DNA from: Cellvibrio sp. PSBB023
Lineage (GTDB): Bacteria > Pseudomonadota > Gammaproteobacteria > Pseudomonadales > Cellvibrionaceae
Length of the DNA stretch: 64,000 nucleotides
Assembly (NCBI RefSeq): GCF_002007605.1
Contig: NZ_CP019799.1
Location: forward strand, 1,426,001 to 1,490,000
Direction of reading: 5' to 3'
In this document: positions 9,171-19,624 of the stretch, one piece after another
Position numbering within the stretch: position 1 is the first letter of the stretch
How the letters are laid out: every line of letters begins with the position of its first letter
Notes under the pieces: generated by a model
Told to the model about the DNA's origin: nothing
Database searches by the model: none
What the model saw: only the letters and a program-made list of their open reading frames with translations
Position numbers and translations under genes: made by a program

Positions 9171-12100
9171 ATGCCCGGCATCTTTGAAGGCGACCTCGAC
9201 TATCGATTTATGACGTATCAGTTACCAAGCAATCCACCCATCTCGGACAAAACTGGCAACCGCCAATACTGGGGACAACTTTACGGTAGTGCACAAGCAC
9301 TGACGATTGTAAATGCCGCCAGAGCCCATAAAGGCCTCAGCCTGGTCGTCACCTCTGACACCAATACCGCAATCCGCCTGGAATCCGAACTCTCGTTTTT
9401 TGCCAAAGGCTCGGAGCCGCTGCCGGTATTACATCTGGCCGACTGGGAAACCTTGCCTTATGACTCCATATCGCCCCACCAAGACATCATCTCCGAGCGC
9501 CTGAGCACGCTGTATAAGCTGCCTGGCGTAAAACAGGGCATCCTGGTAGTGCCGGTAACCACCTTGCTGCAGCGGCTGATGCCGCAATCCTATTTGATTG
9601 GCAATAGTTTGATGGTGTCGGTAGGCGAGAAGTTTGATGCCAATGAACTGCGCCAGAACCTTGAGCGTGCCGGGTATCACTGTGTCGACACAGTGTATGA
9701 ACACGGTGAGTTCGCGGTGCGCGGCTCGCTCATGGACATTTTCCCCATGGGCAGTGATGTGCCCTATCGCATCGACCTGTTTGATGACGAAATTGAAAGC
9801 CTGCGCACCTTTGATCCGGAAACACAGATGACGGTAGACAAGGTTGAAAAAATTCAACTGCTACCCGCCAAAGAATTTCCGCTCAATAAACAAGGTATCA
9901 ACCTGTTCAAACAACAATGGTTGGAACGCTTTGATGTAAACCACAAGGCCTGCCCGGTATTCCAGGATGTCAGCGCCGGTATTTCACCGCCCGGTATCGA
10001 ATATTATTTGCCACTTTTTTTTGAAAGCTGCAGCACGCTATTTGATTATCTCCCCACCAATACCTTGGTCTATGCACTGGGTGATATTGAGAAATCTGCT
10101 GAAAACTTTTGGCTGGAATTATTGCGCCGCTATGAAAGTCGCCGCGTAGATCCGCTGCGCCCACTGCTTGAGCCTCGCACTATTTATTTGGCAATTGATG
10201 AATTTTTTGGCCAATTGAAAAAATATTCGCGCACATTTATAGAATCGGCCCCGCTGGATGAAAAACAGGGCAACTACAATTTTGCATCCATCGCCACACC
10301 ATCATTGCCCATTCGCGCACAGGCCGAAAACCCATTGGCCGCCATTCAGGCATTTTTGTTGGAATTTGATGGACGTATTTTATTTTGCGCAGAATCTGCC
10401 GGCAGACGTGAAACTTTGCTGGAACTGCTGGGACGAATTCGCGTTCGCCCCACTACTGTCGACACATGGACTGACTTTTTACATCACGCCGACAAACTTG
10501 CCATTACTATCGCTCCCCTTGAGCAAGGCCTGTTATTAACCGAGCCGAAAATTGCGTTAATTTCTGAGTCGCAATTATTTGGCGAGCGCATCCAGCAACA
10601 ACGCCGCCGTAAACAAACCCAGGACAATGCAGACCTGGTTGTCAAAAATCTCACTGAATTAAAAATTGGCGCATCTGTTGTTCATATTGACCACGGTGTT
10701 GGGCGTTATCGCGGACTGGAAACCATTACCATCGATAACCAAACCAATGAATTCCTGACATTGGAATATGCTGACGAAGCCAAGCTCTATGTGCCGGTTA
10801 CCAGTTTGCATTTGATCAGCCGCTATAGCGGTGCCGATGATGACCTTGCGCCATTGCACAGATTGGGCAGTGAATCCTGGCAGAAGGCCAGACGCAAAGC
10901 CGCCGAACAAATTCGCGATACCGCGGCTGAATTATTGGAAGTCTATGCGCGCCGCGCCGCGCGTAAAGGTTATGCATTTCCAGATCCCAAAACGGCCTAT
11001 GATGCTTTTGCGGCAAGCTTTCCATTTGAGGAAACAGCCGATCAGCAGCGCGCCATTGAGGCAGTTATCAACGACATGCTCTCCAACAAGCCAATGGATA
11101 GATTGGTTTGTGGCGATGTGGGTTTTGGCAAAACAGAAGTGGCGATGCGCGCTGCCTTTATTGCCAGCCACGGCGGCAAACAAGTAGTGATCCTGGCGCC
11201 CACAACCCTGTTGGCACAGCAGCATTACGAATCGCTCAAGGATCGCTTTGCCGATTGGCCAATTACGGTTGAAGTATTATCGCGCTTCCGTACCACCAAA
11301 GAAGTGAATCAAGTGCTGGAACGCATTGCCGAAGGTAAGGTGGATATTGTCGTAGGCACGCACAAATTATTATCGCCTGATATTAAATTCAAAAACTTGG
11401 GCTTATTGATTATCGACGAGGAACACCGCTTTGGTGTGCGCCAAAAAGATCAAATTAAAGCACTGCGCGCCGAGATCGATATTCTTACACTCACCGCCAC
11501 GCCTATCCCGCGTACACTCAATATGTCTATGGCGGGCATTCGCGATTTATCCATTATCGCTACACCACCGGCGCGCCGACTGTCCGTAAAAACATTTGTT
11601 CGCACCTATGACGAAGCCGTGATCAAGGAAGCCATACTGCGTGAAATTTTACGTGGTGGTCAGGTCTATTATTTACACAACGAAGTAGACACCATAGAAA
11701 AAGTAGCACGCGACATACAAGAACTGATTCCGGAAGCTCGCATCGGTATAGGTCATGGGCAAATGCGTGAGCGCGACCTGGAACGGGTGATGTCCGACTT
11801 TTATCACAAGCGTTTCAATATAATGGTGTGCACCACTATTATCGAAACCGGTATCGATATTCCCAGCGCCAATACCATTATTATTAATCGCGCCGATAAA
11901 TTTGGCTTGGCACAATTGCACCAATTACGTGGTCGTGTTGGCCGCTCACATCACCAGGCTTATGCATATTTATTAACGCCAGATCGCCGCTCAATGACCG
12001 ACGATGCACAAAAACGACTGGAAGCCATTAGCGCTGCAGAAGATTTGGGCGCGGGCTTTACGCTGGCCACCTACGACATGGAAATTCGCGGCGCCGGTGA

Positions 12101-12671
12101 ATTATTGGGTGATGAACAAAGCGGACAAATTCAAACCATTGGTTTTTCGCTCTATATGGATATGCTTGACCGCGCCGTTAAGGCTATACGCCAGGGCAAG
12201 CAGGCGGACCTGGAAAAAGCCATGAGCGAAGCCATTGAGATCAACCTTCGCATTCCTGCGCTGATTCCGGCAGATTATTTGCCTGATGTCCATACCCGTC
12301 TGGTAATGTACAAACGCTTGGCCAATGCCGAAAATGAAGAGGCTCTGCGCGATTTACAGGTAGAGATGATAGACCGGTTTGGTTTACTGCCCGAACAAAT
12401 TAAAAACCTGTTCCGTGTCACCCAAGTTAAAATCACCGCCGAAACCATTGGCATTACCAAGTTGGAAGCCAATGCCCGTGGCGGAAAAATTGAATTCTCC
12501 AGCGATACGCGGGTAGATCCATTAAAAATAGTAAAATTGGTACAAAGCCAGCCACGTATCTACAAGCTGGAGGGTGCAAACCAACTGAAATTTACGATGG
12601 ATTTGGAGTCAACAGAAAAACGCATTCAAACCGTCGTTGACCTGCTCGATCATTTAATGACAGATAAATAA
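9171..12671 (+). CDS. mfd: transcription-repair coupling factor
   Basis: Mfd is a DNA translocase that removes RNA polymerase stalled at lesions and recruits UvrA for nucleotide excision repair. The UvrB-like N-terminal domains are followed by the RNA polymerase interaction domain (VVHIDHGVGRYRGLE, about residue 502), a RecG-like translocase with Walker A GDVGFGKTE (about 647) and the Walker B box DEEHRFG (about 748), and the C-terminal TRCF domain. The start is uncertain. ATG at 9171 has AGG five bases upstream (1166 residues). ATG at 9210 gives MTYQLPSN and 1153 residues, closer to the usual 1148. An upstream TTG at 9087 is unlikely. csiV follows 35 bases later. Confidence 0.96.
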   Translation: MPGIFEGDLDYRFMTYQLPSNPPISDKTGNRQYWGQLYGSAQALTIVNAARAHKGLSLVVTSDTNTAIRLESELSFFAKGSEPLPVLHLADWETLPYDSISPHQDIISERLSTLYKLPGVKQGILVVPVTTLLQRLMPQSYLIGNSLMVSVGEKFDANELRQNLERAGYHCVDTVYEHGEFAVRGSLMDIFPMGSDVPYRIDLFDDEIESLRTFDPETQMTVDKVEKIQLLPAKEFPLNKQGINLFKQQWLERFDVNHKACPVFQDVSAGISPPGIEYYLPLFFESCSTLFDYLPTNTLVYALGDIEKSAENFWLELLRRYESRRVDPLRPLLEPRTIYLAIDEFFGQLKKYSRTFIESAPLDEKQGNYNFASIATPSLPIRAQAENPLAAIQAFLLEFDGRILFCAESAGRRETLLELLGRIRVRPTTVDTWTDFLHHADKLAITIAPLEQGLLLTEPKIALISESQLFGERIQQQRRRKQTQDNADLVVKNLTELKIGASVVHIDHGVGRYRGLETITIDNQTNEFLTLEYADEAKLYVPVTSLHLISRYSGADDDLAPLHRLGSESWQKARRKAAEQIRDTAAELLEVYARRAARKGYAFPDPKTAYDAFAASFPFEETADQQRAIEAVINDMLSNKPMDRLVCGDVGFGKTEVAMRAAFIASHGGKQVVILAPTTLLAQQHYESLKDRFADWPITVEVLSRFRTTKEVNQVLERIAEGKVDIVVGTHKLLSPDIKFKNLGLLIIDEEHRFGVRQKDQIKALRAEIDILTLTATPIPRTLNMSMAGIRDLSIIATPPARRLSVKTFVRTYDEAVIKEAILREILRGGQVYYLHNEVDTIEKVARDIQELIPEARIGIGHGQMRERDLERVMSDFYHKRFNIMVCTTIIETGIDIPSANTIIINRADKFGLAQLHQLRGRVGRSHHQAYAYLLTPDRRSMTDDAQKRLEAISAAEDLGAGFTLATYDMEIRGAGELLGDEQSGQIQTIGFSLYMDMLDRAVKAIRQGKQADLEKAMSEAIEINLRIPALIPADYLPDVHTRLVMYKRLANAENEEALRDLQVEMIDRFGLLPEQIKNLFRVTQVKITAETIGITKLEANARGGKIEFSSDTRVDPLKIVKLVQSQPRIYKLEGANQLKFTMDLESTEKRIQTVVDLLDHLMTDK

Positions 12672-12706
12672 CACAGATCCTTATCACCCATTGGTGGAAT
12701 CAATTT

Positions 12707-13564
12707 ATGGCTTATCGATCATTTAAACACCTGACAACCGCACTCGGAATCACCACACTGCTTGCCAGTATGCTGGTTACACAACTGAGCCATGCACAGG
12801 CGAAACCGGCTGGCCATGAAGGCTGGTATCAGGTCGAGCTTATTGTGTTTGCACGGAAAAATGACACCAGCCAAGAACATTGGCCCAGCAATATCAAGCT
12901 GCGCTACCCGAGCGATTGGGTGGAATTAAAAGAGATTACTACTGCAGAAAATAGCAGTATTGATCTCACCAAAGAGGCCTTCTATCGCCTGCCAGAGAGC
13001 GAGCGTCAACTCAATGCCCAGGCACAGAAACTGGAGCGCAACTCACGCTTTCAGGTGCTATTTCACAATGCCTGGCGACAAGTCATCACCAATGAAAAGG
13101 CTGCTAAATCCATATTGATACAAGGTGGCCAAACCTTTGGGCAACACCAGGAGCTGGAGGGCAGTATTCGCCTGAGCGTCGCAACTTATTTAAAATTGCA
13201 GACCAACCTGTGGTATTCGCAATTTGATCTGAATGTAGGGCAGGAACAAACTCGACAATGGCCGGAACTACCGAAACAACCCAACTTCCTGGCAACCCCC
13301 ATCGCAGGCCTATCACTCGATTCCTCACTGGAGTTGGAGCAAGCGCTGGCGGTGGAAAACCAACAGTGGGACAACACACTCGCCACACCAGATAACAGCA
13401 ACGACCCAGCGAATAGCGACAATTATCTGACGCGGCAAATTATCCTGCTGCAACAATCACGGGATATGCGCAGCAGCGAAATTCACTATATTGACCACCC
13501 CGTAGTCGGCATTATTGTGCAAGTAACGCCCTACCCGGCACAGGGCGTGCAACCTGCCCCCTAA
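12707..13564 (+). CDS. csiV: CsiV family periplasmic protein
   Basis: CsiV is a periplasmic peptidoglycan-binding protein, first described in Vibrio as needed for cell shape under D-amino-acid stress through the lipoprotein activator of PBP1A. The 285-residue product has a signal peptide ending SHAQA (about residue 31) and then WYQVELIVFARKN, the family's hallmark. The C-terminal part contains MRSSEIHYIDHPVVGIIVQVTPY, also conserved. Position directly downstream of mfd is the common arrangement. The family call is firm, while the peptidoglycan role here is transferred by homology. Confidence 0.85.
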   Translation: MAYRSFKHLTTALGITTLLASMLVTQLSHAQAKPAGHEGWYQVELIVFARKNDTSQEHWPSNIKLRYPSDWVELKEITTAENSSIDLTKEAFYRLPESERQLNAQAQKLERNSRFQVLFHNAWRQVITNEKAAKSILIQGGQTFGQHQELEGSIRLSVATYLKLQTNLWYSQFDLNVGQEQTRQWPELPKQPNFLATPIAGLSLDSSLELEQALAVENQQWDNTLATPDNSNDPANSDNYLTRQIILLQQSRDMRSSEIHYIDHPVVGIIVQVTPYPAQGVQPAP

Positions 13565-13568
13565 ACCC

Positions 13569-13608
13569 ACCAACAAAAACACCAGCCGAAGCTGGTGTTT
13601 TTGTTGGT
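13569..13608. terminator. bidirectional terminator, 18-bp perfect stem
   Basis: Arms 13569-13586 and 13591-13608 pair perfectly around a CGAA tetraloop, with A and T runs inside the stem. It lies between convergent csiV and the cold-shock gene. Confidence 0.92.
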
Positions 13609-13632
13609 CATCCCCAAGGGACTGGGGCAGCG

Positions 13633-13851
13633 TTAACTCAACAACAGTACAACATCTTCAGCTTGTAAGCCTTTATCGCCCTGCTGTAACTGAAACTCAA
13701 CACTCTGCCCTTCTGCCAGAGAACGGTACCCCTCGGCACGAATATTTCGGTAATGCACAAAAATATCCTCGCCACCTTCACCACGGGTAATAAAACCGTA
13801 TCCGCGCACGTTGTTAAACCATTTAACAGTACCAATCTCACGTTCTGACAT
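13633..13851 (-). CDS. cold-shock domain protein, CspA family
   Basis: This is a single cold-shock domain protein of 72 residues, an RNA/ssDNA-binding beta barrel thought to act as an RNA chaperone. The RNP1 segment is RGYGFIT and the RNP2 segment DIFVHY, with TVKWFN before them. RNP1 has VRGYGF where the family usually has KGFGF. The start is the ATG giving MSEREIGTVKWF, with AGAGGTG seven bases upstream. Longer frames toward 13941 are unsupported leader. An untranslated leader of more than 100 bases is possible, as in cspA genes, but cold regulation cannot be seen in the sequence. Confidence 0.92.
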   Translation of the reverse strand: MSEREIGTVKWFNNVRGYGFITRGEGGEDIFVHYRNIRAEGYRSLAEGQSVEFQLQQGDKGLQAEDVVLLLS

Positions 13852-14028
13852 ATGAAACACCTCTAAAGCCTTGATGCTTATTGTTATTTGCCCGGTTTGC
13901 TTCACCCAATGATCGCCAGCAAGACTGGCTGCTATCCACAATAACCCGGTTTTTTGGCTCTCAGGATTAGAACCAAAAACCTGAAGTTAACAGATATTAA
14001 CAAAACTTGGGAATAAGGAGGGATTTTT

Positions 14029-14496
14029 TTATAGTTGTTTTTGTGAGCGGCTAGCGATGTAGGCCTCATAATCAGGAACCACATGGGATGATTCGCCATT
14101 AAACAAAGGCGAGCTGACTATGAAATCAGCAGAACTCTGATTACAAGCAACCGGAATATTCCATACCGCCGCAATACGCAGCAGCGCTTTTACATCCGGG
14201 TCATGGGGCATGGGCTCAAAGGGATCCCAAAAAAATATCAGCATATCAACCTTGCCCTCGGTGATCAGAGCACCAATTTGCTGATCGCCGCCCAGTGGGC
14301 CAGATATAAGCTTGGTAATGTCCAGCCCGGTCTCACCAGCAATCAAGCTGCCCGTTGTGCCGGTTGCATAGAGTTTGTGTGAAGCCAGGGTGTCACGGTG
14401 CGTATTGCACCATGCCAGAAGGTCCTGCTTTTTATTATCGTGTGCGACCAAGGCGATGGACTTCTTTGCCGGTAACACAATGTTTTTGTACTCCAT
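14029..14496 (-). CDS. mgsA: methylglyoxal synthase
   Basis: MgsA converts dihydroxyacetone phosphate to methylglyoxal and phosphate, a bypass of lower glycolysis under phosphate limitation or sugar-phosphate stress. The protein is 155 residues (family about 152). Conserved segments are ALVAHDNKK near the N-terminus, the phosphate-binding ATGTTG, the catalytic-Asp region [11 protein letters not shown] and [21 protein letters not shown] chose the ATG giving MEYKNIVLP, with AGGTG about ten bases upstream. A GTG three codons earlier overlaps that ribosome-binding site. Confidence 0.95.
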   Translation of the reverse strand: MEYKNIVLPAKKSIALVAHDNKKQDLLAWCNTHRDTLASHKLYATGTTGSLIAGETGLDITKLISGPLGGDQQIGALITEGKVDMLIFFWDPFEPMPHDPDVKALLRIAAVWNIPVACNQSSADFIVSSPLFNGESSHVVPDYEAYIASRSQKQL

Positions 14497-14524
14497 AATC
14501 AACACACCTGTATGAGAGGTAAAA

Positions 14525-14560
14525 AAAATGACCTTGTCCGATTATAGACAAGGTCATTTT
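14525..14560 (-). terminator. htpG terminator
   Basis: A perfect 14-bp stem (AAAATGACCTTGTC and complement) with an eight-base loop is followed on the minus strand by a run of T. It lies 53 bases after the htpG stop. Confidence 0.9.
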
Positions 14561-14612
14561 GAATGACATTAGCGACAAATCGAATTTATCGCCACTGCTG
14601 CCACCTTGAGTA

Positions 14613-16517
14613 TCAGTGACTCAATTCCAACAATAATTTGTTCAAGCGTTGAACGTAGGCAGCAGGGTCCTGCAAATGTGCCCCTTCTGCCAGGTTAGCC
14701 TGATCAAACAAAATATGCGCCAAATCACCAAAGCGCTCGTCGTTTGCCTCTGCTTCCAACTTTTTAACCAGTGGATGCTCGGGATTCAGCTCGAAAATCG
14801 GCTTGGATTCAGGCACTTTTTGGCCCGCCGATTCAAGCAAGCGACGCATTTGTGCCCCCATATCAAACTGCCCCACTACGACACACGCCGGTGAATCCGT
14901 CAGACGATGAGTAATACGCACTTCAGATACCTGAGCATCCAATGCAGTTTGAACACGCTCCAGCAAGGGCTTCAATTGTTCAGCCACTTTTTCCTGCGCT
15001 TGTTTTTCCTCTTCTGTATCTAACTTGCCTAAATCAAGCTCGCCTTTACCCACATCCTGGAAATGCTTGCCTTCAAACTCTTGCAGATGGCTCATCAACC
15101 ACTCATCTACTCGATCAGACAAGAGCAATACCTCGATGCCTTTTTTGCGGAACACTTCAAGATGAGGACTGTTTTTTGCGGTGTTAAAATTATCCGCCGC
15201 GATGTAATAAATTTTTTCTTGCCCTTCTTTCATGCGCGCCACATAGTCATCTAACGACTGATCTTGGTCGGCACTACCGGTATGGGTCGATGCAAAACGC
15301 AACAGCTTGGCGATTTTGTCACGGTTAGCAAAATCTTCTGCCGGCCCCTCTTTCATGACCTGACCAAATTCTTTCCAGAAAGTGGTGTAATTCTCTGGCT
15401 CGCTCTTTGCCATTTTGCTTAGCATGTCCAGGACACGCTTGGTCAAGGCAGAGCGCATTGAATCAATATTAGGGTCTTTCTGCAGGATTTCACGCGATAC
15501 GTTGAGGCTCAAATCATTTGAGTCCACTACACCTTTGATAAAACGCAAATACAGCGGCAAGAATTGTTCAGCGTCATCCATAATAAACGTGCGCTGTACA
15601 TACAACTTCACACCGCGCGATGCATCGCGGTTATATAAATCAAAGGGCGCACGCGCTGGAATAAACAACAGGCTGGTGTAATCGAGATTACCTTCTACGC
15701 GGTTGTGGCTCCAACTTAATGGATCAGTAAAATCATGGCTGACATGCTTGTAAAATTCTTTGTATTCATCGTCGCTCACCTCGGAGCGCGAGCGCGTCCA
15801 GAGTGCGGTAGCGGTGTTGATCACCTCATCTTCCGGCTCAGTATTATCGGCCTCTTCACCCGCCGGTTTTTGCTTTTGCATCACCACTGGAATGGCAATA
15901 TGATCGGAATATTTTTTGATAATGGAACGCAAACGCCAGTGATCGGCAAACTCTAACGCATCATCTTTCAAATGCAATTCAACGGTCATACCGCGATCCG
16001 CTTTCTCAACGGATTCAACAGTAAACTCTGCATCACCAGAGCACTCCCAACGCACCGCCTCACTTGCTGGCGAACCGGCGCGACGCGTGGTTACTACCAC
16101 TTTATCAGCAACAATAAAGGCAGAATAAAAACCGACACCAAATTGACCAATTAACTGTGCATCTTTTTTCTGGTCGCCTGACAATTTTTGCATAAATTGC
16201 GCAGTGCCGGATTTAGCGATAGTACCGAGATTCTCAATCACCTCATCGCGCGACATACCTATACCGTTATCGCTGATGGTGAGGGTTTTTGCATCCTTAT
16301 CAAAACTGATACGAATTTTTAAATCGGCATCACCTTCGTAAAGCTCGCCATTAGAAACGGCTTCAAAACGCAACTTATCTGCTGCATCCGAGGCGTTAGA
16401 GACCAGCTCGCGCAGAAAGATTTCCTTATTGGAATACAGGGAATGGATCATTAAATGCAGTAACTGCTTGGCTTCTGTCTGAAAGCCACGAGTTTCTTTG
16501 CGAGCATCAACGGTCAT
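14613..16517 (-). CDS. htpG: molecular chaperone HtpG (Hsp90)
   Basis: This is the bacterial Hsp90, an ATP-dependent dimeric chaperone of the cytosol. The length is 634 residues, as for E. coli (624). The N-terminal GHKL ATPase domain shows [16 protein letters not shown], the ATP-site DNGIGM and [11 protein letters not shown]. The middle domain contains DPLSWSHN and NVSREILQ, and the dimerisation domain is at the C-terminus. The start [20 protein letters not shown] matches the family. It has its own terminator and a gap of about 165 bases upstream holding the tRNA-Val terminator, so it is probably monocistronic. Confidence 0.97.
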   Translation of the reverse strand: MTVDARKETRGFQTEAKQLLHLMIHSLYSNKEIFLRELVSNASDAADKLRFEAVSNGELYEGDADLKIRISFDKDAKTLTISDNGIGMSRDEVIENLGTIAKSGTAQFMQKLSGDQKKDAQLIGQFGVGFYSAFIVADKVVVTTRRAGSPASEAVRWECSGDAEFTVESVEKADRGMTVELHLKDDALEFADHWRLRSIIKKYSDHIAIPVVMQKQKPAGEEADNTEPEDEVINTATALWTRSRSEVSDDEYKEFYKHVSHDFTDPLSWSHNRVEGNLDYTSLLFIPARAPFDLYNRDASRGVKLYVQRTFIMDDAEQFLPLYLRFIKGVVDSNDLSLNVSREILQKDPNIDSMRSALTKRVLDMLSKMAKSEPENYTTFWKEFGQVMKEGPAEDFANRDKIAKLLRFASTHTGSADQDQSLDDYVARMKEGQEKIYYIAADNFNTAKNSPHLEVFRKKGIEVLLLSDRVDEWLMSHLQEFEGKHFQDVGKGELDLGKLDTEEEKQAQEKVAEQLKPLLERVQTALDAQVSEVRITHRLTDSPACVVVGQFDMGAQMRRLLESAGQKVPESKPIFELNPEHPLVKKLEAEANDERFGDLAHILFDQANLAEGAHLQDPAAYVQRLNKLLLELSH

Positions 16518-16650
16518 TTTTTAACTCCTTAATTAAACGCACAAATAAGTGAACACATAATGGCCATCAAGGTTGATAGCAATGTTCAGTAGATGGGGCA
16601 AGCAGTCAGGAATTCAAGGGCGGGAAATGAAACGAAATAGCAGGCAATAA

Positions 16651-16676
16651 AAAAGCCGCTTAAAAAAGCGGCTTTT
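16651..16676 (-). terminator. tRNA-Val terminator
   Basis: A 10-bp perfect stem (AAAAGCCGCT and complement) with a six-base loop ends in T on the minus strand, six bases beyond the tRNA 3' end. Confidence 0.85.
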
Positions 16677-16681
16677 AAATT

Positions 16682-16758
16682 TGGTAGGACTAAGCAGACT
16701 CGAACTGCTGACCCCCACCATGTCAAGGTGGTGCTCTAACCAACTGAGCTATAGTCCT
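16682..16758 (-). tRNA. tRNA-Val (anticodon GAC)
   Basis: A 77-base cloverleaf reads on the minus strand. The acceptor AGGACTA pairs with TAGTCCT followed by encoded ACCA. The D-arm is GCTCAGTTGGTTAGAGC. The anticodon stem CCACC/GGTGG encloses the loop TTGACAT, giving GAC. The T-arm is present with TTCGAGT. GAC reads the valine codons GTC and GTT. It is a lone tRNA gene between metZ and htpG, with no sign of an integrated element next to it. Confidence 0.97.
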
Positions 16759-16845
16759 GAAGAGGGGCGCACTTTACCAATCTGTATCGGCAAGGACAAG
16801 ACCCAAAATCATTTTTTTATGGCTGGCCGCTTGCTTTATCGCAAA

Positions 16846-18048
16846 TTAGCCTAATCCGCGAGCAAGGTCGGCTTTTAAATCAGCGATATCTTCCAGACCA
16901 ACAGCAATACGAATCAAATTCTCGGTAATGCCCGCCTCTGCTTTTTGCTCTGGCGATAAACGGCCATGCGTTGTAGTTGCAGGATGCACAATGGTAGTTT
17001 TGGTATCGCCCAAATTCGCTGTGAGCGACATGATGCGAGTAGCATCAATCACTTTCCAGGCTTCTTCGCGACCACCTTTTACGCGGAAGGACAAAACACC
17101 ACCAAAAGCCGACTGTTGCTTTACTGCCAGCTCATGACCCATGTGGGTTGGCAGCCCGGCATAAAACACCTTCTCAACCTGAGGGTGTGTATTCAGCCAC
17201 TGCGCTAGCGCCAGTGCATTACGCGAGTGAGCCTCCATCCGTAAACGCAGGGTTTCCAAACCTTTCAGAAAAACCCAGGCATTGAATGGGCTCATACTGG
17301 GCCCTGCACTGCGAATAAAGCCCAAGACTTCATCAACATGTTGCTTGGCACCGGCTACTACGCCGCCCAGGCAACGCCCCTGCCCATCGATATATTTGGT
17401 CGCTGAATGGATAATAAGGTCAGCGCCAAACTTCAATGGCTGCTGCAGTGCAGGCGTACAGAAACAGTTGTCGACCACAAACAACGCGCCGTGGGCATGG
17501 GTTAAATCCGCCAAGCGTTGGAGATCAATCACATCGCACAATGGGTTCGAGGGCGTCTCAACAAAAACCAACTTGGTGTTGGCAGTAAAACCAGCCTCCC
17601 ATGCGCTGTAATCAGTCGGATTAACGAAGGTCGTGCTCACACCAAATTTTTGCAGGAATTTTGTAAACAATACGGTGGTTGTCCCAAACACACTGCGCGA
17701 ACACAGAATGTGGTCACCCGACTTTAATAGCGCGATGCAAGTCGACAAAATGGCAGCCATACCCGAGGAGGTGCCCACTGCCGCTTCTGCACCTTCCAGT
17801 GCTGCAATGCGCTCTTCAAACATGCGCACCGTAGGGTTGGTGTAGCGCGAGTAAACATTTCCCTCTTGTGCACCGGAAAATCGTTCAGCAGCTTCTTGTG
17901 CACTGCCAAACACATAGCTCGATGTCAGATAAAGTGCTTCACTGTGCTCACCTTCATGAGAACGTGTCTGACCGGCACGAATAGCCAAGGTATCCAGTGC
18001 GGCGCCCAGTAGCGGATCTTCCGCCAAATGATTTTCAAAATTATCCAT
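16846..18048 (-). CDS. metZ: O-succinylhomoserine sulfhydrylase
   Basis: MetZ is a PLP enzyme that makes homocysteine directly from O-succinylhomoserine and sulfide, the methionine route used by pseudomonads. The 400-residue protein is of the Cys/Met metabolism PLP family, with SRYTNPT near the N-terminus, the pocket segment TSSGMAAI and the Schiff-base lysine in SATKYIDGQG. The cystathionine gamma-synthase and lyase relatives are alternatives, but the position directly after purF and the segment NCFCTPALQQP favour MetZ. It starts 20 bases after purF, so the two are likely co-transcribed. Confidence 0.93.
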   Translation of the reverse strand: MDNFENHLAEDPLLGAALDTLAIRAGQTRSHEGEHSEALYLTSSYVFGSAQEAAERFSGAQEGNVYSRYTNPTVRMFEERIAALEGAEAAVGTSSGMAAILSTCIALLKSGDHILCSRSVFGTTTVLFTKFLQKFGVSTTFVNPTDYSAWEAGFTANTKLVFVETPSNPLCDVIDLQRLADLTHAHGALFVVDNCFCTPALQQPLKFGADLIIHSATKYIDGQGRCLGGVVAGAKQHVDEVLGFIRSAGPSMSPFNAWVFLKGLETLRLRMEAHSRNALALAQWLNTHPQVEKVFYAGLPTHMGHELAVKQQSAFGGVLSFRVKGGREEAWKVIDATRIMSLTANLGDTKTTIVHPATTTHGRLSPEQKAEAGITENLIRIAVGLEDIADLKADLARGLG

Positions 18049-18068
18049 TGCGATTATCCAATCGTTTC

Positions 18069-19595
18069 TTAGCCGCGTGCCGCGCCATTATGCAAGCCAA
18101 TCGGTAATTCCATTTGTTTTACTTTTTTGCCTGACTTGGCACTGTCGTTACGGGCCGCAGCAACTTTTTCCAAATACTCTGGCGTTACATCGCCAGCACA
18201 GTATTCACCGGTAAATACGGAACAATCAAATTCGGTCACTTTGTTGTTACCTTCGGTGGAAGCCGCAATCAAATCGTCCAAATTCTGGTAAATCAACCAA
18301 TCTGCGCCAATTTCACGGCACACGTCCTCATCGCTATGGCCATGGGCAATCAACTCGGCGGTGGTTGGCATATCGATCCCATAAACGTTCGGGTATTTCA
18401 CAGCGGGTGCAGCAGAAGCAAAATACACTTTCTTGGCACCCACATCCCGTGCCATTTGGATAATTTGCTGGCAAGTTGTGCCGCGCACAATGGAGTCATC
18501 AACCAGCAATACATTTTTGCCTTTAAATTCCAACTCAATGGGATTTAGTTTCTGGCGTACGGATTTTTTACGCTGCTGCTGGCCGGGCATAATAAATGTA
18601 CGACCAATGTAGCGGTTCTTTACTAGACCTTCGCGGAATTTCACGCCCAGTTTTTGCGCCAGTGCCTGGCCAGCAACACGGCTGGTGTCAGGAATAGGAA
18701 TAACAACGTCAATATCGTGATCAGGACGCTCACGCAAAATTTTCTCTGCGAGCTTTTCACCCTGACGCAAACGCGCTTTGTAAACAGAAATACCATCCAT
18801 AATCGAATCGGGGCGCGCGAAATACACGTGTTCAAAAATACACGGCGTTAAGCGTGTCGCTTTAGCGCATTGGCGACGATGCAACTCACCTTCTTCGGTG
18901 ATGTAAATGGCTTCGCCCGGTGCAACATCATCAATCAATTCAAAGCCGAGCACATCCAAGGCAACACTTTCCGATGCCACCATGTACTCAATCCCGCCCT
19001 CTTCCGCCGCACGCTTGCCGTACACCAGCGGACGAATACCATTGGGGTCACGGAACGCAATCAAACCGTAATTCGCAATCAAGGCAACCACGGCATAACC
19101 ACCGGTAACACGATTGTGCACACCGGCCACAGCCGCAAACATATCGTCGGCAGTCGGGCTGAGTTTGCCCTGCATTTGCATTTCATGTGCAAACACATTG
19201 AGCAACACTTCCGAATCTGAATCAGTATTGACATGGCGCAGGTCGGTTTTAAAAATATCTTCGCTGAGCTTATCGGCATTAGTGAGGTTGCCGTTGTGCG
19301 CAAGCGCAATACCGTAAGGTGAGTTCACATAAAACGGCTGTGCCAGCGCAGGGCCAGAGCTGCCTGCCGTTGGGTAGCGAACATGGCCAATCCCCATATT
19401 GCCTAACAGGCGCTGCATGTGGCGAGTTCTAAACACATCCTGAACCAGACCATTGGCTTTTTGTTGGCTCATACGGCCATCCTGACAGGTGACCATGCCG
19501 GCGGCATCCTGTCCACGGTGCTGCAAGATCGTCAACGCATCGTAAAGCTGCACATTCACATCGCGTTTACCCACAATACCTACAATGCCGCACAT
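18069..19595 (-). CDS. purF: amidophosphoribosyltransferase
   Basis: PurF catalyses the first committed step of purine synthesis: PRPP plus glutamine gives phosphoribosylamine. The 508 residues match the family. The N-terminal glutaminase begins MCGIVGIVG, with Cys as the nucleophile after Met removal, and GHVRYPTAG follows. The C-terminal phosphoribosyltransferase domain has the PRPP loop [12 protein letters not shown] and ANGIRP-like [10 protein letters not shown]. It is preceded by cvpA 29 bases away and followed by metZ, the conserved gammaproteobacterial cluster. Confidence 0.97.
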   Translation of the reverse strand: MCGIVGIVGKRDVNVQLYDALTILQHRGQDAAGMVTCQDGRMSQQKANGLVQDVFRTRHMQRLLGNMGIGHVRYPTAGSSGPALAQPFYVNSPYGIALAHNGNLTNADKLSEDIFKTDLRHVNTDSDSEVLLNVFAHEMQMQGKLSPTADDMFAAVAGVHNRVTGGYAVVALIANYGLIAFRDPNGIRPLVYGKRAAEEGGIEYMVASESVALDVLGFELIDDVAPGEAIYITEEGELHRRQCAKATRLTPCIFEHVYFARPDSIMDGISVYKARLRQGEKLAEKILRERPDHDIDVVIPIPDTSRVAGQALAQKLGVKFREGLVKNRYIGRTFIMPGQQQRKKSVRQKLNPIELEFKGKNVLLVDDSIVRGTTCQQIIQMARDVGAKKVYFASAAPAVKYPNVYGIDMPTTAELIAHGHSDEDVCREIGADWLIYQNLDDLIAASTEGNNKVTEFDCSVFTGEYCAGDVTPEYLEKVAAARNDSAKSGKKVKQMELPIGLHNGAARG

Positions 19596-19624
19596 AAGAT
19601 TGCCTCAATAACAATTAAACAAGG

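Noticed and set aside
13569..13608. Long inverted repeat as a possible insertion-sequence end
   Set aside because: It is a single hairpin with a tetraloop between convergent genes, which is a terminator; no transposase or target duplication is present.
16682..16758. tRNA-Val as a possible integration site for a mobile element
   Set aside because: Both flanks are core genes, and there is no integrase or duplicated tRNA 3' end nearby.
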